Shown piece by piece: positions 50,461-61,949 of a DNA stretch of 64,000 bases. A model generated the notes under the pieces. The model saw only the letters and a list, made by a program, of their open reading frames with translations, did no database searches and was not told the DNA's origin. The position numbers and the translations under genes were made by a program. Numbering within the stretch: position 1 is the stretch's first letter; every line of letters starts with the position of its first letter. The stretch comes from Coenobita brevimanus. Lineage: Eukaryota > Arthropoda > Malacostraca > Decapoda > Coenobitidae. The DNA is taken from positions 10,809,547 to 10,873,546 of the forward strand of contig CM064713.1 of the NCBI GenBank assembly GCA_032717465.1, given 5' to 3'.

Positions 50461-51953
50461 GTAAATGTTTCTCTTAAAAATATGACAAGAGGGAAGGCTC
50501 CGGGAGAAGATGAAATAGTAGCAGATTTACTGTTGGATGCAGGATTAGAAGTACGAAGCAGGCTTGCTCACTTATTTACTCAATGCATAAAAATGAAGCA
50601 AAATCCCAGAAAATGGTGTAATGCAGTAGTTATTTTACTCTACAAAAAAGGTGACTCAAAAGATCTTCGTAACTATCAACCCATTGGCAGCATGTTATCA
50701 GTCATATACAGACTTTTCCCTAAGGGCCTTACGAACAGAATAACAACTTTGGGGGAAAACCATCCCCGTGAACAGGCAGGATTCCGAAGCGGGTACTCGA
50801 CCACTGATCATCTACTCACAATGAATCAGCTAATTGAGAAAACTACAGAATATAATAACCCACTGTGCTTAGGTTTTGTTGATTACGAAAAGGCTTTCGA
50901 CTCAGTGGAGCACATAGCAATTATGAATTCATTGTGAGAACAAGGAGTGAATGAGAACATTGTAAAAACTGCTCAAAAACATATATAAATAAGGAACTGC
51001 TACAGTTAAATTACGTAAGGACTCGGAAAAAATTAAGACTGAGAAAGGCGTGCGTCAAGGAGATACAGTTTCACCAAAATTATTTACAGCATGCCTAGAA
51101 AGTATTTTCAGAGAGCTAGACTGGAAAAACAAAGGAGTGAACTTAGGTGGAGGAAAGCTAAACCATTAAGATTTAAAGATGACATTGTAATAATGCCAGA
51201 AACAAGAGACACTTAAAAAAAAAAATGTTAAATTATTTGAACGAGGAAGTCTCAAAGTAGGATTAAAGATGAACAGGAATAAAACTAACGTTTAATCCGC
51301 AAACACCAAAGAGCGTCGTCAGATAAGCTAAGAAATTCTTGAAGAAGTCAAGGACTATAATTACTTGGGGCAATGACTAAAATTAAAGAAAGATCGTGAT
51401 AACGAAAGAAAAGGACGCATTACAATTGGATGGAAAACCTTCGGTAAGAAGAGAGACATTATGAAAAGTAGCTTGCCAGTTTGTATGAAACGAAAAGTAC
51501 GGTATATAACGAATGTATAGCTATGACGTATGGTTGTGAGCCCTGGAAACTGACAATATCGATGGAAAATAAATTAATCCGGTCTCAGAGAGCAATGGAA
51601 AGTTCAGTGTTGGAAATATCTTCAAGAGACAGGAAAAGACCAACTTGGGTGAGAGAGCAGACTAAAGTCAAAGATATTATAGAAAGTATAAAGGAACAGA
51701 AATGAAGGTGCACAGGCCATTTAGCAAGAATAAAGGATAACCGATGAAGGAAGAGACTGACTGATTGGACGCTAAGAGATTGTAAACGTAGCAAAAAAAG
51801 GTCAGACAGGAGGTGAAGAGATGGCAGAGAAGGCTGTGCAGAGAAAACTTGGCAAAGACTAGCTCAGTCAAGGAATTCGTGGACAACGTTGGGGGAGGCC
51901 TTTGTTCAGCAGTTGACTTGTAATGGATGATGATGATGTTGATGATCTATCTT
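50461..51953 (+). pseudogene. RTE LINE T copy 1, rest of 3' half (RT)
   Basis: Continues from 47379: KAPGEDEIVADLLLDAG (50490), LRNYQPIGSMLSVIYRLF (50668), PREQAGFRSGYSTTDHLL (50764), motif A CLGFVDYEKAFDSVEH (50868), a motif B region in broken frames, and FKDDIVIMPETR (51172), where the usual A-D-D is K-D-D. The C-terminal part has AMTYGCEPWKLTISMENKL (51520). The 3' end is GGCCTTTGTTCAGCAGTTGA followed by GGATGATGATGATGTTGATG. Many stops after 50937. Confidence 0.85.
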
Positions 51954-52064
51954 TCTGTTGCCAGTCGCCATAATCCCGTAAGAGGTGGCCATTTGACTTT
52001 GAGTTATTTGTTTTAAGGGCAGAGGCAGTAACCCTCCACCAACCCACTTGTTGACACGTAGGGA
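51953..52064 (-). repeat. 5S-SINE-type body without 5S head
   Basis: On the minus strand CCCTACGTGTCAACAAGTGG, GGTTGGTGGAGGGTTACTGC, GGCCACCTCTTACGGGATTA and TGGCGACTGGCAACAGAAAG match the body of the element at 38843-38956. The head is absent and the sequence abuts a (CA)n array at 52071. It joins the tail of LINE T tail to tail. Confidence 0.8.
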
Positions 52065-52069
52065 GCACA

Positions 52070-52223
<154 letters not shown>

Positions 52224-52224
52224 G

Positions 52225-52620
52225 GAGCCTCTGTGGTACAGTGGTAAAGTGTGCGTTTTCGTACATTGAAGAACGAGGGTTCGCGCCCGCCAGGGTAATG
52301 AACTTTGAGAGCGTTCTTCTAGCCACGTACTGCATTGGTGGTCATAAGGGATGCTGTGGTTGAACCAGTGTCACATATCGGTACTATAAAGTATGCTTGC
52401 ACGCAGTTGGCTTGCGCGGGCCGATTACTTGGTTCACAGACTACAAACACATCCAAAGCCACTCCAACACAACAGTTACACTTACAAGCATTTCTCACCC
52501 TACATACAATCTCTGCCAGACAGCCTAAGCCACTTGGTAGAGATGCATTGGCTGTATCGTCCCCACTTCGGTAGGGATAGGCCGGTCCTGCAGTGGACAC
52601 TCAAACGGCTGATGAAATGA
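52225..52620 (+). repeat. tRNA-derived SINE, full copy (S3)
   Basis: The head GAGCCTCTGTGGTACAGTGG (A box) and, 40 nt on, GAGGGTTCGCGCCCGCC (B box) have good Pol III box spacing. The body matches S1 and S2. The end reads GGCCGGTCCTGCAGTGGACA..CGGCTGATGAAATGA, a TGATGA-type tail. This is the best-preserved head of the three copies. Confidence 0.85.
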
Positions 52621-52629
52621 TATATACTG

Positions 52630-54828
52630 TATATATAGATTGTGTGTGTGTCGACTGCTGAACAAAGAGCTTGTCCATCCTTTTCCACGATTTCCATGAA
52701 TGAGGCAATCTCGTCCCAGTTCTGCTTGCAAACTTCTCAATCTCATTTCTCCACCTCTTTTCTGACATCGCCTGGAGTACAGTCAATCTGCCTCTTGCTT
52801 CATCGGTTTTCGCTTATTCTTGCTACAAGACATAGCCATGTCCATTTGTGTTCCTTTTAACTTCTATAATGTCCCTTACTTTAGAGTGCTGTCTCACCAA
52901 AGCTGAACTTTTTCCTGTCTCTTAAAGATAGTCCCAACATTGACCATTTCATTGCTCGTGGAGAACGTATTAGTTGATTCTCCATCAGTTTTGGCAGTTT
53001 TCAGGTCTCTCAAGCATATGACATAGCTAAGATTGTACATTCTTCTCTTTTTTTTCTTTTTTTCGTTTCATAGATACTGGCTAGCTTCTTTTCACATGTC
53101 TCTACATTTACAGAAAGCTTTCCACCCAATTTTGATGGGTCTTCTTATTTCGCTATCATAGTCTTTCATTAGTTTTAGTATTTGCCCCAAACAACTGAAC
53201 TCCTCGAGTTCTTCAAGAGTTTCTTCCCTTATTCACATGACGCTCTGTGGTGTATTTCGGGTAATTATTAGTTTTATTCCAGTTTATCTTCAGCCCTGCA
53301 TTGAGATTTTCACTATTCAGGTCATATAACATTTCTTGCAGTGTCTCTGCTGTTTCTAAGATTAGGAGAATGTATTCTGCAAATCTTAAATGGTTTATGT
53401 TTTCTCACTCTATGTTTATTCAATTGTTCTCCCGTTCTAGTTTTCTGAAAATACTTTCTAGGCATATTGTTAATTTTGGTGAAACTGAATCTCCCTGACG
53501 CACGCCTTGTTCATTCTTAACTTTTTCCAAGTCTATATGTAATTCAACTGTATCAGTTCCCTCTTCATATGTGTTTTCGAGCAGTTTCACAATGTTCTCA
53601 TTTATTCCTTGTTCCCGCAAGGAATTTATCTTTGCTATGTGCTCCACTGAGTCGAAAGACTTTCCATAATCAATAAAACCTACGGACAGTGGTTTATTAT
53701 TATTATTCTATAGTTTTCTCAGTTAATCCATGTGTAGATGATCAGCAGTGGACTACCTGCTTCGGAATCCTGCCTGTTCACGAGGTTGTTTTTTTCTCCA
53801 GGTTTGTTGTTGCTCTGTTCGTAAGGACTTAGGTGAAACATTTGTAAATAACTGCCGATAAGCTAATTGGTCTCTTCAGTCGTGTTTATTGTGAAGCAAA
53901 TTAGCTATTGCATTCCCCCATGTTTTGGGAATTTTCTTCTTTATACGCTGAGTAAATAAGTGGGCGAGCCAGTGTTGTATCTCTATTCATTCATCCTACA
54001 GTAAATCTGCTACTCTTCCGTCTTCTTCTGGGGCATTTCCTTTTTCCATACTTTTAAGAGAAATGTTTACATCGTCAGTTGTTATCTTAGGTATATCACT
54101 TGTGTCAACGGAAAACCTAGCTATTGGTACTATTGTCTTTGACGAATACAGTTCCACGTAAAATTCCTTAATTCTCTTCACGATCCTATCTCTGCATTTA
54201 ATGACTACACTGTTCTTGTCTTTCAGTAATATAATTCGTTGCTCTCCTAGTGCCATTTTACTTCGGACCTGTCTCAGACTTTTCCCTTTCTTGGTGGTTT
54301 CTTTGGGCTGATCCATGTTTCTCTTTTTTCTGTTCTCTGTCTCTTGTTGATAAGCTTATTTATTTACGGTCTTTCTCTTTCATCAGTTTTTGGTGTTACT
54401 TACACCTTCATTCTTCATTTCATGAGCTCATGGGTCATTAATACTTAATTGCTCTGCTTATACTAAGTTTTCCAAACTAGCTCCGCTGATTTTCTTGGCA
54501 CTTTTATTAGTCTGGCATTTAACTCAGCAGCGTCACATAAGCATAACGTAGAACCTGAAATCTGTTCGTTAGTTCTACCTAGAAATGATCGGATCTTGAA
54601 TTTGGCTCTCTCTTGTATTCTGTTTTTATGGAGGGAACAGCTATTCCGGGTTCGTGTCCTTTAGTTCCTTCTTCCTAACATAAAAAAAAAAAAAAAAAAA
54701 AACTGAAATGCTGCTTTGGTGCTGCTTAATTTTATCAGGCATAGCTTTTCTCTTTCAATTCTGAAAATGAATCTGGCTTTGCAACCCTCCGTCCTATGGT
54801 CATATAGTTTTTTTTTTTTTATGCGACG
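52630..54828 (-). pseudogene. RTE LINE T copy 2
   Basis: Sense is minus. From about 54828 come the rest of the endonuclease-RT linker, KRNMDQPKETTKKGKSLRQ (54320) and DTSDIPKITTDDVNISLKSM (54110). After broken frames, HIAKINSLREQGINENIVKL (53645) and GVRQGDSVSPKL (53500) give the motif B region. It ends with KRWRNEIEKFASRTGTRLPH (52770) and TTTGTTCAGCAGTCGACACA (52665). It is interrupted at about 54570-54692 by a piece of LINE F type. No continuous frame for motif A or C was found. Confidence 0.8.
54570..54692 (+). mobile_element. LINE F 3'-end fragment with poly-A
   Basis: ATGATCGGATCTTGAATTTG to CCTTTAGTTCCTTCTTCCTA followed by about 21 A matches the 3' end of LINE F (45460-45560). It splits LINE T copy 2, whose sequence resumes with TGCTGCTTTGGT. 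Confidence 0.75.
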
Positions 54829-55838
54829 AAGAAGGAACCAAAGGCTGAGCCCACAAAACGTTCCTTCCAAGAAAAAAAAAAAAACAATACAAAAGAGAGC
54901 CAAATTCAAGATCCATTCATTTTGAGATCCCTGGAAACACTGCATTTGAAAGACTGAAGATCATAGGAAGTAGGAAATACAGACAGAGGGAGACAGTTCC
55001 AGAGCTGACCTGTTGCATAAATGAAGGACTGAGAATAACGGTTAACTCTTGCATTAGAGAATTGGACAGGAAAGGGATGAGAGTTTGTTGCTAGACCGGT
55101 GCTATGCGCCCGTCGTTGAGGTGGAGGGATGCAAGCAGGCAGTTCAGAGAAGCAGTGACCATTGAAGTAGCGATAGAATAGAGATAAAGATGCGACAATG
55201 CAGCAAAGAGACAGAGACTGAAGGGAGCCAGTAAGAAGAGGAGAGATGATGAGATGAATAGCCTTTGACTCCACCCTAACGAGAAGAGCTGTATGTGGGG
55301 AGCCTCCTCACACATGAGAATCGTACTCTAAACATGGGCGAATAAAACCCGTGCATAAAGTACAAAAACATGCAGGAGTAAAGAAGGCACGGAGTCAGCT
55401 TAGCACACCCAATCTCTTGGAAGCAGATTTTACAGGAGATGCAATATTATGATCATTCCAAGACAAGTCCCGTATGAATGAAACCCCAGGCATGTTCAAG
55501 GATGATGCAGGATTATACTGAATATTATTAAACTTTAGTTGGTACTCCTGTGGAAGATTTTGACAGGTTGATAGGTGTAAAAACTGAGTCTTTGATGGAT
55601 TAAAAACAACATTGCCCCAGTCAGAAATACGAGCCAAGTCAGACATTAGGTGTGCCATAGCCTCATCCTTTGTTTGTTGAAGTAACTGCTGAGATGGACG
55701 TTGCAGAAACCGAATGGAAAGGTGAAGAGTGGAATCATCAGCATACAAATGGACAGGATTAGATGTACAGCTTAGAAGATCATTGATGAATGAAACGAAG
55801 AGAGTTGGTGATGAGACAGAGCCCTGAGAAACACCACT
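54829..55838 (-). pseudogene. LINE F-type fragment D1 (3' half of RT)
   Basis: Minus strand: GGTGTTTCTCAGGGCTCTGT (motif B, GVSQGSV), motif C MYADDSTLHLSIRF (55748), VFNPSKTQFLHL, and a C-terminal part with RVNRYSQSFIYATGQLWNCL (55045). A poly-A (poly-T at 54819-54830) closes it. 5' truncated inside RT motif B, directly at the poly-A of D2. It inserted into LINE T copy 2. Confidence 0.82.
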
Positions 55839-56400
55839 GTTTTTTTTTTTTATGTGAGGAACAAGGAACCAAAGGCCATGAGCTCACAATAAGAGTTCCT
55901 TCCAAAAGAAAAACAAAATACAAGAGAGAGCCAATTCAAGATCCATTCATTTCGAGATGCCTGGACACACAGCGTTTGAAAGACTGGAGATCATAGACAG
56001 GAGGAAATACAGACAGAGCTAGACAGTTCAAGAGTCGACCTGTTGCATAAATAAAGGACTGGGAGTAACGATTAACTCTTGCTTTAGAGAGTTGGACGGA
56101 AAAGGGATGAGAGTTTGCTGCTAGACGGGTGCTACGCGCCCGTCGTGGAGGTGGAGGAATGCATGCAGACAGTTCAGAGGAGCAGTGACCATTAAAGTAG
56201 CAATAGAAAAGAGATAAAAATGCAACAGTGCAGCGAAAAGACAGAGGTTCAAGGGAGCCAGTAGGAGGAAGAGAGTTAATGAGACGAAAAGCCTTTGACT
56301 CCACCCTATTGAGAAGAGCTGTATGTGGGGAGCCTCCCCACACATGAGAGTTGTACTCCACACAGGGGCGGATAAAACCCCTGTATATAGTCAACAATTG
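55839..56400 (-). pseudogene. LINE F-type fragment D2 (C-terminal part)
   Basis: Minus strand: LTIYRGFIRPCVEYNSHVWG (56395) to RVNRYSQSFIYATGRLLNCL (56085), ending in poly-A (55839-55850 on the plus strand is T). Head to tail with D1. Its 5' side runs into the assembly gap, so its real length is unknown. Confidence 0.82.
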
Positions 56401-56500
56401 NNNNNNNNNNNNNNNNNNNNNNNNNNNNNNNNNNNNNNNNNNNNNNNNNNNNNNNNNNNNNNNNNNNNNNNNNNNNNNNNNNNNNNNNNNNNNNNNNNNN
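56401..56500. other. Assembly gap (100 N)
   Basis: One hundred N bases. A round number, so the true size is probably unknown. Confidence 0.99.
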
Positions 56501-56696
56501 ACAAAAATCTGAAGAGTTCTAGGTGAGTGGGAGAAAGTGAGAAGGAGACTGAGAGAGGGGAAAGGATGAAGGAGGAGGAGAAAGAGGAAAGAGAAATAAA
56601 AAGGGAGGTTGGAAAGAGGTATAAAGGTAGGGGAACATGTAGAAGATGAGGAGATGGAGGAGACTGGGAGAGGGGAAAGGACGAAGGTTGAGGAGA

Positions 56697-56756
<60 letters not shown>

Positions 56757-57210
56757 GAAAGAGGTGTAAAGATAGGGGAACATGTAGAAGATGGGGTAGG
56801 ATAGAGAAGGAGCTATGGAGATGGAGGTTGATAAAAATGGGGGAGACTGAAAACGAGGAAGAGGAAAGAGGGTGAGAATGGAGCGTGAGCAGGGAGACGG
56901 TGATGAGTGAGAAAATTTAAAGCAAAGCCGCTCCTCAAGCAGTGGTTGTTGGAAGAGGAGGAGGAGGAGAAAGAGAAGGAAGAAAGGAAGAGCAGATACA
57001 TAAAAAAAAGGAGGAGGGAGTGAAGTCGTGATTGGGGGAGAACAAAATATGATAAGGTGGGAGGACTGAAAAGGAGATTAGAAAGAAGAAAAAAAAAAAA
57101 AAAAGAGGAACAGCATGACAGAGAAGTAGATTCGGTGAGGGAGGAAGGGGATATGGAAAAAATGAAGAGAAAGAACGAGAGAGAGGAAAAGAAAAATTAG
57201 AAAAGACTTC
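56501..57210. repeat. Purine-rich strand with (GA)n
   Basis: About 700 bp of the plus strand is made almost only of A and G, including a perfect (AG)n at about 56702-56753. Two similar blocks (GGGGAACATGTAGAAGATG at 56632 and 56777) show an internal duplication of about 145 bp. The Arg/Glu-rich and Ser/Leu-rich frames here are composition products. Confidence 0.85.
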
Positions 57211-58144
57211 CATATCTGGTTTATTCACACATGCACACATTGTTTTACGAATATTCGTATTAAGCTCATCGGGGAAGGTGGTAGTCAAGTGATAAGAGAA
57301 GTGATCGTTAGTCTTCACGAAAGCGAGTTTGACCCCAGGTTGGGAAAAAGGAAAATCTGGTGAATTTGGATTTCATTAAAACATACTATTCTCACCTTCC
57401 AGAAGACCTACCCTTGCTAATATCATTACACCAGTCCTGGAAGAGAGCTGGTCTAGCTTATATTCATTATGGATGATGGGCATTTCCTCCGATGTGGTGA
57501 ACATGTGAAATTGTGCAGCCACCGAGACGATTACTAGGCCTTAATAAACAATCTGCCAAATCTCTGCCCAGACTAGGAGACAATTAACAAGAAGAAACAC
57601 TCAGGGAGTGCAAAAGCAAAAGCCACCAACTGGTATAACGACCGAATATTTGACACTGCCTTTTGATCTTGACATTCCTATAAAAAATTTCCAAAATCAA
57701 ATTATTTCTTTCTTGCCCGACCCATAACTCTTCCAATGACACTGGATTAAAGGAGATTAGCTCTGTCTGAGTTGAATTTCCCTGTGGTATTAATCTTTGA
57801 ATGATTCTTTCATAAGCAGAGACTCTTTATTCAAGTTTTAACCTGAACACAACCACAAAGCTTAGTTTACATCGCATGATAACTGTTACCATGACTCTCA
57901 TTTAACCTTGACCTATGATCTATTTTTCTCATTAACAGTAAGTCATCCTCCTGGGAAATCCTTAACTCCCAACCAAGTTTGATTCATATATCAAAACTGT
58001 TACAGTGACTTTGTTCACACACAAATCGAACTCTGACCTTACCTTATGACCTCGACCTTTGACTGATTGTTCAAAAAACTGAATATCTTCCTTCTTACTT
58101 GACCTTTAGCCCTTCCACCGAGTCTTGTCAAAATTGTTATTTTG

Positions 58145-58149
<5 letters not shown>
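57211..58149. other. Unassigned sequence
   Basis: No gene is recognised. The part 57860-58120 is rich in TGACCTT-type words (AACCTTGACCTATGA, CTGACCTTACCTTATGACCT, CGACCTTTGACTGA), which read AAGGTCA on the minus strand. Confidence 0.5.

Positions 58150-58196
<47 letters not shown>
58150..58196. repeat. (CA)n microsatellite
   Basis: Perfect (CA)n of about 47 bp. Confidence 0.95.
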
Positions 58197-58200
<4 letters not shown>

Positions 58201-58559
58201 GTAGAAGTAGAAGTAGGTATTTGTGGAGCCACAATATCAGTTACACATACAGGGTTTCAAGCTTAACAATAAACCTTAACATGATAAACATTCATCAGAT
58301 ATTAGCAAACAATTATAGTTACAAGGCAAGCAGAAGTGATGAAAGGGTTGATCAGTGTCTATGTGTGTAATGAAGAAGTTGGGAAATCATTACACTTCAG
58401 ACAAGTAACTTAACTACAATTTGACCAATCAAGCTTTTTTACGAAAAAAAAAATCCCAATGATATATCATGGTTAGAATAAGAATTTACGCTAAAATGAA
58501 TTAAATACACTTTAAATAACATCGGTTATGATAGCTTGATATAGTACACACACCTGGCA

Positions 58560-60300
58560 AGGCAGAGAGGGATCTTATACACTGTCTATACAATAGGAAA
58601 CTGAGCATCGTCACCAATGATTTGACTCCAGGAAGTAAAGTTATATCTTGTACGTATGTGTTGAGTCAGTGGACACACCTCCAGTACATGCAACTCTGTT
58701 TGCACAGCACCATATGGACAGACCGTCTGCTTCATACCGGGGAAACGTCCCTTGTCCACGCCGATTCCAACTGCCCGTTTCAATCGCCAGATGGCGACTG
58801 ATTACCCGCAGCTGACTAAATGCCATTCTCTGTACCTCTACTAGTTTTACCACGACGTTATTTAAGTAAATCTCGTGAACTGTTAAGGTAGGGTTCAGCT
58901 TGCATTATAAATTAGCCTTCTAGAAGATGTAGAGTTAGAAATTGATTGCTTTAAAGATTCATCGCCGACTTTAACATCATCAACAGAATTATTAATTAAA
59001 CTCTTGATGTGTTTACTCTGTTGAATTGCGTTAACCTCATGGTCAGCCTGACGGCATACGCACCACCTACGGGTCATCGGGCATACCGCGCCTCCCCCAA
59101 CAGTCGCTGGTAAAGCTTCCTCTGCCTTGCTAGTACTAAAGATTTCAGTATGGGGCGGGCAATTCGAGTTCCACGTAACAAACTTCCGTGCACGCCGTCA
59201 TACGAGCTCCCAGCAGCTATTTAATACCCCAGTTATACAATTCTTCCATTGGCCTCAAGTTCTCATTGATCCAGACTCACCAGCCTGTGCCATATAGGAT
59301 GGATTTGACATTAAGGCCTGCTCCAAACCATTTTACTTTTTAACATAAAATGGTGACATGTCACTAATATATTCTTTTCAAAAAATGACAAATTTCAGAA
59401 TGTGGCACATTTTTCCAGCTTCTTGTACTGGGCGGTAATGGCGGACGACTGGGTCCCGTCGCTTGTGAACAGGCTGCCCAGATACACACATACCTGTCAC
59501 ACCCACTGCACAACCATCTCACCAACGCAGAATGGTCTCCCGATCGCCCACTGACGCATGGATTGCAAAAGAACTTTGGTCTTAATATTATCTACACGAC
59601 TTCATGCCATTATCTATTTTTTACACAGAAAATGATTCAGAAATACTCGTAAGCTTATTTATCATTCCATCCACGTCGCGTTGTCGAGAGAAGGAACAGT
59701 ATCATCCATAAGGACAAAGAGAGTGAAGCCACTGTAAAAAACCATCTATTGGCCCACACTTGGGACTTTATCAACTTAATCATGCTGTTTACAAAAATGA
59801 TAAACAATAAACAAGATGTTGGGGACCCCTATCTGATGCCGATCCTGGATGTTACAATGGCTGTCCCAATAATGCTCAAAAGTAACCCCGTATATCGCCA
59901 CCAGCGCCGCTAACTTCTCGTGACCCGCACCCCAACTCACATTTAACAGATCACGCTAAACAATTTGATGCGAGGGACCCGGTCCGGTCAGATGCCATTG
60001 AAAAATCAACAAAGCAAACAAATAACTTATGCTTTCTCTCCTGTGGGCCAAATCAGTTAACAAGTCTAAGTGCTACCACAACATGTTCAATGCTGACTGC
60101 CCCGGCCCTACTGACTCTCACTCCCGATATGGAACAAACCACATAATTAACCGAGTTGGTAGCACCATGTCATACAGCTTTGCCAAACAATTTATTATAA
60201 TTATACCACGGTAATTCTTGGGTAATGATCTGTTACCTTTCTTAAATATCGTGACCATATGGGCCAACTGCCAGGATGTGGGATAAGAGCCAGAGTTACT
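58560..60300 (-). pseudogene. Very decayed non-LTR retrotransposon
   Basis: Sense is minus. RT traces: SYPTSWQLAHMVTIFKKGN (about 60290-60235), NYRGIIIINCLAKLYDMVLP (60220-60160) and, much later, PFPGMKQTVCPYGAVQTELH with EVCPLTQHIRTRYNFTSWSQ (58750-58625). The last looks like a C-terminal Cys/His motif of the C-P-x-C-x-x-x-x-x-x-x-H type found after the RT of several LINE groups. No catalytic box survives. The clade is not assigned. Confidence 0.6.
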
Positions 60301-60959
60301 ACATTAACCCATCACGTCCCGAGGTTTTCCGCACCTCCGACATCCCCCAGTCCCGAGCCTTTTTGGAAAAAGTTTTTTTTGGCTCAAACTTCCGCTTAGG
60401 TTGAGAAACAAAGGAAAATCACCAAGAAAGGGCTTACCGTGGTCTATAAGTGGTCAGAACAGGTGAGGTCCCCCGCGCCAGGTATCGTATTCTTTTATTG
60501 ACGTTTCAGGCGCTCACGTTTTCTATGGTAAGGAATACTGGGAGAAACAACACACAACACCTCTATATGATTTGAATTTGAACTAATAAACAATAACAGT
60601 AACAATATAATGGATTTCAGACACATATATATGAAAAATAAGCATTGTACCATCGCGTGAGCATAGTGGGCTAGGTCCGAGTCGTAACATGCTATATGCT
60701 AAGTTTCTAGTATCAGTCAACATATCATTTTTTCTACTTGTATACTTCTGTTTCAATGACATTTTACCAATTTCTACTGTTTGTAAGTGTTTTCAGATGT
60801 TTTCATTCATTATGATGACATGCAGCATAAGTTTAGCGCACATCAGCTTAGTAAGCGCACTCGTTATGACTCGTATTTCAACATACCCAATTGTTTTATC
60901 ACTTTCCTATTATTTTTCCCTTTACATAGAACCTTTCCTCCACCACTGTAGAAATGTTT

Positions 60960-61660
60960 TCAATTATTTACATTCATTACGAGGGCATTTAGCGATATGC
61001 TAGCACATATTCACGTAGCATCCACAATCTCAAACACTCGTGTTTCAGCTTCTACATTATTTATTCACTCCAATTATACTTTCCCACTTACATTACACAC
61101 GTTTACACCCCTATACTGCACTGTACATGCTTACTGACATTATTTATTCAAGTGAGCGTCAGAATTTCGCATGAAAATACCCTTCGCAATGAATGTTTCG
61201 ACCAACATAATACTCAAACACTTATATACTAATTCTTCATATATTACACACTTTCCCACTTGTTGACTTCTATTTTCATTATTACGGGCCTTATTCATTC
61301 AACTGAGCGTCAGGATATCGCATCTCTTATACACATCGCGCTTATGAGATATTTGAGCTTAGGAATATATTTTACAGCACTTACAATAATTTTGAACTTA
61401 TATTATACCCGTAAGCATTTCCAATAATACTCATATAATTATCATAATTACGGGCCGTATTTATTGCTACTGAGCGACAGAATATCGCATCATAAAACCC
61501 TCGCTATGTATGTTTCCACTTACAGCATATTTTATACACTTACATACAATTTTGCACTTATGCGCTCTTGTATACCCGTATGCACTTTATACTAATATTT
61601 GGAGATCAACATGACTGATAATTTTCACTGAGCGTCTGTTTGTCGCATTTACTTCATAGT
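60960..61660. repeat. Degenerate tandem repeat, about 150-170 bp period
   Basis: The phrase CTGAGCGTCAG-AT-TCGCAT returns with changes near 61153, 61304, 61472 and 61630, with ATTACGGGCC(T/G)TATTTATT before two of them and CTTATA-CACTT phrases between. No gene is seen. Confidence 0.65.
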
Positions 61661-61949
61661 TTTTCAGCGTCCTGTCACATTCACACCATATCAGAGATTG
61701 CATCAACGTGCTGATATTCGCTGCATTGAAACATGGGTGAATACAGAGACCCACGTCACAACTTAATGCACTCATAGCGAGAAAGTGTCAGCCTTCCTCT
61801 GTGTCGTGAGTCTCACCCGAGGAATTGCTACACACGTGACACCTGCGTTGGGGCCTAGGTCTGTTTCATGCCTGGGGAGGGATAGGAGTGGAAATGGCCT
61901 GGCCGGATATTCTCAGGGGAGTTTGGGCAATAGGGGCAGTGCAGGAGTG

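Noticed and set aside
52225..52300. tRNA gene
   Set aside because: A and B boxes are present but the acceptor and anticodon arms do not pair, and the sequence continues into a shared SINE body.
56609..57318. Glu/Arg-rich and Phe/Ser-rich proteins in the purine tract
   Set aside because: Amino-acid content simply follows the A/G composition.
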